Source of the DNA: DATIYW01 sp035517415
GTDB lineage: Bacteria > Acidobacteriota > Thermoanaerobaculia > Thermoanaerobaculales > Thermoanaerobaculaceae
Assembly (NCBI GenBank): GCA_035517415.1
Contig: DATIYW010000044.1
Coordinates: 1-11,911 of the forward strand
Length of the DNA stretch: 11,911 bases
Direction: 5' to 3'
The position numbers and the translations under genes are program-made. Numbering within the stretch: the first letter of the stretch is position 1; every line of letters starts with the position of its first letter. Shown here in pieces: positions 8,249-11,911 of the stretch. The notes beneath the pieces are model-generated. The model ran no database searches, was not told where the DNA came from, and saw only the letters and a list, made by a program, of their open reading frames with translations.

Positions 8249-9376
8249 TCACCGCGCGGCGTGGAACGCGGCGATCCCGGCGACGACGCGCTCGCGCTCG
8301 TCGGCGCGCAGCTCCGGAAAGATCGGCAGCGCGAGCACCTCGTCGGCGGCCTTCTCGGAGCGCGGGAAGTCGCCGCGCCGGTGGCCGAGCGCGGCGAAGC
8401 ACGCCTGCTCGTGGAGCGCGATCGGGTAGTACACCTCGGTGCCGATCCCGAGCTTCGACAGGTGCTCGCGCAGGGCGTCGCGGCGCGCCACGCGGACGAC
8501 GAACTGGTTGTAGGTGTGGCCCCGCCCGGGGAGCTCCGCGGGCAGCCCGACGATGCCCTCGAGCCCGGCCGCGGCGAACAGCTCGCGGTAGTGCGCCGCT
8601 CCCGCCCGCCGCTTCGCCACCCAGCCGTCGAGACGCGGCAGCTTGGCGCGCAGCACCGCCGCCTGCAGCGCGTCGATGCGGAAGTTGCCGCCGACGACGT
8701 GGTGCACGTACTTCGGCCGCATGCCGTGCACGCGCAGGTCGACGAGCCGCTCCGCCAGCGCCTCGTCGTTGGTGGTGACGAGGCCGCCGTCGCCGAACGC
8801 GCCGAGGTTCTTGGTCGGGAAGAACGAGAAGCAGCCGAGCAGGCCGTGCCCGCCGACCGGGACGCCGTGGTAGTCGGTGCCGATCGCCTGGGCGCAGTCC
8901 TCGACCACCGGCACGCCGGGGGCGGCGTCGCGGAGCGCGTCGAGGTCGGCGGCCTGCCCGAACAGGTGCACCGGCAGCACCGCCTTGGTCCGCGGCGTGC
9001 GCGCGGCGGCGACCGCGGCCGGATCGGCGTTGAAGTCGCGGGGATCGAGATCGACGAACACCGGCTTCGCGCCGAGGCGGTGGATCACGCCGGCGGTGGC
9101 GAAGAACGTGAACGTCGGCGTGATCACCTCGTCGCCCGGTCCGACGCCGAGCGCCATCAGGGCGATGAGGAGGGCGTCCGTCCCCGAGGACACCGCGACC
9201 GCCCGCCGTACCTTGAGGTAGTCGGCGCACTCGCGCTCCAGCGCGCTCACCTCGGGGCCGAGGATGAACTGCTGGCTCGCGAACACGCGCTCGATCGCGG
9301 CGTGGACGTCCTCGCGCACGTCGGCCCACTGCCGTTTGAGGTCGAAGAGCGGAACCGGAGGTTTCTGGTCGGTCAT
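8249..9376 (-). CDS. DegT/DnrJ/EryC1/StrS family sugar aminotransferase
   Basis: The product is 375 residues, normal for this PLP enzyme family, which converts keto-sugars on nucleotide carriers to amino sugars. The start FDLKRQW and the FILGPEVSALE segment are typical. SSGTDAL (63-69) contributes PLP phosphate contacts, VVEDCAQAIG holds D160 and Q163 that contact the cofactor ring, and FSFFPTKNLGAFGDGG contains K189, the expected Schiff-base lysine. EVYYPIALHEQ near the C-terminus is also conserved. The pattern resembles WbpE/WlbA-pathway and QdtB/FdtB enzymes, which act at C3 of UDP- or dTDP-sugars, but the substrate cannot be fixed. ATG 9376 has GGAG (9383-9386) 6 bases upstream, overlapping the stop codon of the rhomboid gene 9 bases away, so these two genes are co-transcribed. 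Confidence 0.95.
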   Translation of the reverse strand: MTDQKPPVPLFDLKRQWADVREDVHAAIERVFASQQFILGPEVSALERECADYLKVRRAVAVSSGTDALLIALMALGVGPGDEVITPTFTFFATAGVIHRLGAKPVFVDLDPRDFNADPAAVAAARTPRTKAVLPVHLFGQAADLDALRDAAPGVPVVEDCAQAIGTDYHGVPVGGHGLLGCFSFFPTKNLGAFGDGGLVTTNDEALAERLVDLRVHGMRPKYVHHVVGGNFRIDALQAAVLRAKLPRLDGWVAKRRAGAAHYRELFAAAGLEGIVGLPAELPGRGHTYNQFVVRVARRDALREHLSKLGIGTEVYYPIALHEQACFAALGHRRGDFPRSEKAADEVLALPIFPELRADERERVVAGIAAFHAAR

Positions 9377-9385
9377 CGGAGTCTC

Positions 9386-10090
9386 CTAGAACGTGGAATA
9401 GCGCGTCGCCGGCCGCACGCGCCCGCTGCGTCGCAGGACGAACGCGATCAACCCGCCGGTGAGAAAGCCGCCGACGTGGGCGAAGAACGCGACGCCGCCC
9501 GCGCCGGCGCCGGTCGAGGCGAGGGCGAGGGTGCCGGAGAAGAACTGCACCACGAACCACAGGATCAGGAACAGCGGCGCGGGGAGGTTCGCGGTCGTGA
9601 TGAAGAAGCCGAGGAAGATCAACGTGCGGACCCGCGCCCACGGGAACCAGACGAGGTAGGCGCCGAGCACGCCGGCGATCGCTCCCGAGGCGCCGATCAG
9701 CGGGACGCGCGAGAGCGGGTCGATCGCCGCCTGGGCGAACGTCGCGGCGGCGCCGCAGCCGAGGTAGAACACGAGGTAGCCGAGGTGCCCGAGGACGTCC
9801 TCGATATTGTCGCCGAAGATCCACAGGAACCACATGTTGCCGATCAGGTGCAACCACCCGCCGTGGAGGAACATCGAGAGCAGCGCGCTCTTCGCGTTGA
9901 AGAGTATGCCGCCCGCGGCCGCGCCCGGATGGAAGAAGCGGTAGGGCACGAACGCGTACGCCCGCAGGAAGCGCTCCACGTACGGCCCGAGCGACAGCTC
10001 GAACACGAACACCACCACACATGCCACAATCAGCAGCACGTTGACGACGGGGGGTCGCGAGGAGGGAATCGAGTCCCGCAATGGGAACAC
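9386..10090 (-). CDS. Rhomboid family intramembrane serine protease
   Basis: The product is 234 residues with six or seven membrane segments and a short cytoplasmic tail. Catalytic elements are complete: S135 in GASGAIAG on TM4, H205 in AHVGGFLTGG on TM6, plus N85 in HLIGNMWFLW and the HGGWLH segment of TM2. Rhomboids cleave transmembrane helices of substrate proteins within the membrane; substrates here are unknown. Codon 1 is GTG at 10090, giving MFPLRDSIPSSRPP, the usual opening of this group. There is no Shine-Dalgarno sequence, and TATACT lies 8 bases upstream. It is first in the minus-strand operon, followed after 9 bases by the aminotransferase gene, and diverges from the ligase-like gene. 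Its first codons and promoter are partly repeated at 10269-10383. Confidence 0.93.
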   Translation of the reverse strand: MFPLRDSIPSSRPPVVNVLLIVACVVVFVFELSLGPYVERFLRAYAFVPYRFFHPGAAAGGILFNAKSALLSMFLHGGWLHLIGNMWFLWIFGDNIEDVLGHLGYLVFYLGCGAAATFAQAAIDPLSRVPLIGASGAIAGVLGAYLVWFPWARVRTLIFLGFFITTANLPAPLFLILWFVVQFFSGTLALASTGAGAGGVAFFAHVGGFLTGGLIAFVLRRSGRVRPATRYSTF

Positions 10091-10175
10091 GGCGCGAGAG
10101 TATAGCTTGCGGTGGGGCCGCCGAACCGCTGAACCGACCGCCTACGAGCGACGGGCGCGGGTGAAAAGGCGCGAG
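10053..10175. repeat. Repeat copy 1: rhomboid first codons, promoter region and beyond
   Basis: Positions 10053-10114 match 10269-10330 at 58 of 62 bases, all four differences being transitions. The match continues with small gaps to 10175 (partner end 10383), including the shared GAGCGACGGGCG and AAGGCGCGAG segments. Copy 1 holds the functional rhomboid start. It also contains a GTG-A-AAGGCGCGAG segment corresponding to the start of the plus-strand ligase-like gene, but here it leads nowhere. Copies are in direct orientation, 216 bases apart. Confidence 0.9.
10099..10104 (-). promoter_or_regulatory. -10 hexamer of the rhomboid operon
   Basis: The minus strand reads TATACT, five of six matches to TATAAT, ending 8 bases before the GTG start. 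Transcription would begin at or within about two bases of the start codon. No clear -35 is present. In repeat copy 2 the equivalent is TACACT. Confidence 0.45.
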
Positions 10176-10268
10176 CGGGGATTCACTCCCCACGAGCGCG
10201 GGGGTCCCGGGGGTCAGCCGCGACGGTGGCGCGGGTGGGGGGTCGCGGAGACCCCCGCAACGGATGGT
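10176..10268. other. Spacer between the two repeat copies, hairpin-rich
   Basis: This 93-base stretch has no counterpart after copy 2, so the copies are not a simple tandem duplication. It holds GGGGA-TTCAC-TCCCC near 10177-10191 and a perfect 7-base-pair hairpin at 10238-10256 (GGGGGTC, loop GCGGA, GACCCCC). No gene is supported. A weak extension of the repeat may reach back to about 10255. Confidence 0.6.
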
Positions 10269-10306
10269 GGTCGCGAGGAGGGAATCGAGTCCCACAATGG
10301 GAACAC
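10259..10306 (-). pseudogene. Duplicated N-terminal fragment of the rhomboid gene
   Basis: From GTG 10306 the minus strand reads VFPLWDSIPSSRPPSV, matching the opening of the rhomboid (MFPLRDSIPSSRPPVV) at 13 of 16 positions if the initiator is counted as Met. It then diverges and stops after about 30 codons, at 10214. TACACT (10315-10320) lies 8 bases upstream, as in the intact gene. It has no membrane or catalytic part. It is a truncated duplicate; translation as a short peptide is possible but unsupported. Confidence 0.75.
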
Positions 10307-10383
10307 GGCGCGAAAGTGTAGCTTGCGGCGAGGCTGCTGAACCCGGCGAGTCCGAGCGACGGGCGGGGGTGAGAAGGCGCGAG
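10269..10383. repeat. Repeat copy 2: truncated rhomboid start next to ligase-like start
   Basis: Partner of 10053-10175. It contains the broken rhomboid start on the minus strand and, at its right end, the GTG start and first codons of the plus-strand ligase-like gene. An ATG at 10297 inside this copy is also in frame with that gene. Confidence 0.9.
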
Positions 10384-11911
10384 ATCGGACTGGCCGCAGC
10401 GGTCGCCGCGGTCGTGACCGCGCCCATCGTCGCGAGCGGCCTCGAAAAGCCCCGCGCGTTGGTCGCGCAGGCGGCGGCGGTGCTCGCAGTCGTGGTCGCC
10501 ATCCTGGTCTGGGGCGCCCTGAGGCGACCGCTGGCCGCCTCGATCCGGCTCGTCCGCACGCGCCGCGCGTTCCTCGCCGGAGCGGCCTCGTACGCCGCGG
10601 CGGCCTTCCTCGGCGCGATCGTCGGCCTGCTGCGAGGCAACGAGCTGCAGCTGGTCGCGGGCCAGACCCTCGCGATGCTGCTCCTGCCCCTCGGCGCCGC
10701 GGCAGGAGTAGCGGCGGGCACTCCACGCCTCTGGCGCGCCGTGTCGCTCGGCGCGCTCGGCGGAGTGACGCTGAGGTCTTTGATCCTCGTTTCGGCATGG
10801 GCCCGCAACGAGGCGCTCGGCCTGCCGACCTACCGGCTCTACACCGAGCACGGGATCTCGATCGTCGGTCACGGGCTGATGGGTTTCGTGCTGCTCGGCG
10901 CGCTCTTCCCGGGGGCCGGCCGGCGCGGCCGGGCGGCGCTCGTCGCCCTCGGCGCGCTGATCCTGTTCTGCATCGCCGCGAGCGGCACGCGGTCGCTCTG
11001 GCTCGTGACGCCGCTGGCGGCGGTGCTCTTCGCCGTCGCCCTCGGCATCCGCAGCCCCGTCTTCACCGCGCGGCGGGTGCGGATCGGCCTGGGGGTCGCC
11101 GCGGCTGCGGCGCTGGCGCTCTTCGGGGCGTTCCGGCTCCTCGCCGCGCTCGAGCGTACGGCGGGGACCGAGGCGTTGCCCGTCACCTGCATCGTCCCCG
11201 CCGGACTCGCGGTGCAGGCGACCCACCCGTCCGGACTCGCGCCGGGCACCGCACCGGTCCTTTCCTGGCGCCCGGTCGAGACCCCGCCACGGTTCCCGCT
11301 CAGCGGAACAATCGCCGCGCCCCGCGAAGGGAGGTACCGGCTGATGGCGTGGGGCCAAGCGACGCCGGGCTGCGACGCGGCCATCGCCCTGGAGTGGCTC
11401 GATGCGGAAGGGCGCGTCCGCGGACAGCTCGCGATCCCGCTCTCGGCGCCGCCTCCGGGTCGGACCTTTCAGGCCGCCGGGGACAGGCCCGCCGGCGCTA
11501 CACGGGCCCGGCTCGTCGCGGCCAGCCGCCCAGCCGCCGGAGCGGAGGCGAGCGCCCAGTTCATCGACCTGACCTACCTCGGCCCGCACCCCGCGCTCAC
11601 CGCACTCGTGGTGCAACTCGACACGCTCCGCTATCTCGCCGGGACGCTCACTCCGGCGCTGACGCTCCGCCGCGGCGCGATGGACCCCTCCGCCTCGTAC
11701 CGCCTGGCGGAGACGACGGCCCTCGCGCGCCTGGTTGCCGTCGCATCGCTCCCCGCGAAGCTGCTCGGGCACGGCCTCGGCGCGAGGGTGCCGCTCAACA
11801 CCTACGGCTTCGACAACGCCGGCAACCGGGTCCTCTTCGCGAGCCCGAACTACATCCACAACTTCTACATGTTCCTGCTGTTCAAGCTCGGGATCGCGGG
11901 CACGCTGCTGG
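10369..11911 (+). CDS. O-antigen ligase/polymerase-like membrane protein, 3' part missing
   Basis: The frame is open from GTG 10369 for 514 codons to the right edge. The N-terminal half is a series of membrane helices. SGTRSLWL (205-212) matches the conserved Ser-Thr-Arg part of the O-antigen ligase/Wzy family, and LGHGLGA (466-472) followed by NYIHNFYMFLLFKLG (494-508) matches the end of the large periplasmic loop, where a His (here H497) is essential in WaaL enzymes. Residues about 264-402 form a soluble, Ala/Pro/Thr-rich region with beta-type segments such as GRYRLMAWG and AQFIDLTYLG, apparently inserted in that loop. The likely role is joining or polymerising lipid-linked glycan outside the membrane. 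The start is uncertain: GTG 10369 gives RRRE then a membrane helix, while ATG 10297 adds 24 polar residues. It diverges from the rhomboid operon. Confidence 0.8.
   Translation, partial: MRRREIGLAAAVAAVVTAPIVASGLEKPRALVAQAAAVLAVVVAILVWGALRRPLAASIRLVRTRRAFLAGAASYAAAAFLGAIVGLLRGNELQLVAGQTLAMLLLPLGAAAGVAAGTPRLWRAVSLGALGGVTLRSLILVSAWARNEALGLPTYRLYTEHGISIVGHGLMGFVLLGALFPGAGRRGRAALVALGALILFCIAASGTRSLWLVTPLAAVLFAVALGIRSPVFTARRVRIGLGVAAAAALALFGAFRLLAALERTAGTEALPVTCIVPAGLAVQATHPSGLAPGTAPVLSWRPVETPPRFPLSGTIAAPREGRYRLMAWGQATPGCDAAIALEWLDAEGRVRGQLAIPLSAPPPGRTFQAAGDRPAGATRARLVAASRPAAGAEASAQFIDLTYLGPHPALTALVVQLDTLRYLAGTLTPALTLRRGAMDPSASYRLAETTALARLVAVASLPAKLLGHGLGARVPLNTYGFDNAGNRVLFASPNYIHNFYMFLLFKLGIAGTLL

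Noticed and set aside
6922..10105. Long plus-strand open frames opposite the sugar transferase, aminotransferase and rhomboid genes (618 and 731 codons)
   Set aside because: Arg/Gly/Ala/His-rich low-complexity translations with no motif, lying over genes with clear catalytic motifs on the other strand.
8190..10808. Minus-strand open frame of 872 codons spanning the aminotransferase, rhomboid and intergenic region
   Set aside because: It is in a different frame from both real genes and crosses the divergent promoter; composition is Arg/Pro/Ala-rich.
10183..11859. Minus-strand frame of 558 codons opposite the ligase-like gene
   Set aside because: Translation is dominated by Arg, Glu, Gly and Asp; the plus-strand frame has membrane helices and family motifs.

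Overview
The window is GC-rich bacterial chromosomal DNA with tight gene packing on the minus strand. The GroEL/GroES sequences (GroEL tail rich in Gly-Met and ending DMY), the type of secreted beta-sandwich protein at the left edge and the overall GC bias resemble Acidobacteriota (for example Thermoanaerobaculia-like lineages). This placement comes from recall of the families, not from a search, and is only moderately secure.

Left part (1-2541): the 5' part of a secreted protein gene (minus strand, running off the left edge), about 360 bases without a supported gene, a decayed copy of the 3' end of groEL, and a secreted metallo-beta-lactamase-fold hydrolase of the N-acyl-homoserine-lactonase type. 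The hydrolase gene therefore lies between two directly repeated groEL 3' ends, one intact and one broken.

Middle (2542-4606): the groES-groEL chaperonin operon. It has a recognisable promoter (TTGACA, 17-base spacer, TAATCT) and an HrcA/CIRCE-type operator. The operator is a perfect 9-9-9 inverted repeat whose arms carry a paired change from the textbook sequence.

Right part (4624-11911): an envelope polysaccharide locus. On the minus strand, in transcription order, are a rhomboid protease, a DegT/DnrJ/EryC1/StrS sugar aminotransferase, a polyprenyl-phosphate sugar-1-phosphate transferase, a MOP-superfamily flippase and a family 2 glycosyltransferase. Diverging from the rhomboid gene on the plus strand is a membrane protein of the O-antigen ligase/polymerase type, cut by the right edge. 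Together they outline a Wzx-type route: amino sugar made, first sugar loaded on undecaprenyl phosphate, chain extended, lipid-linked unit flipped, then polymerised or ligated outside.

The most unusual structure is that two gene ends have been duplicated: the groEL 3' end with its downstream region, and the rhomboid promoter and first codons in the divergent intergenic region. A second pattern is that three genes without a clear Shine-Dalgarno sequence have a -10-like hexamer 7 or 8 bases before the start codon, which suggests leaderless transcripts. No tRNA, rRNA, CRISPR array, transposase or integrase was seen.
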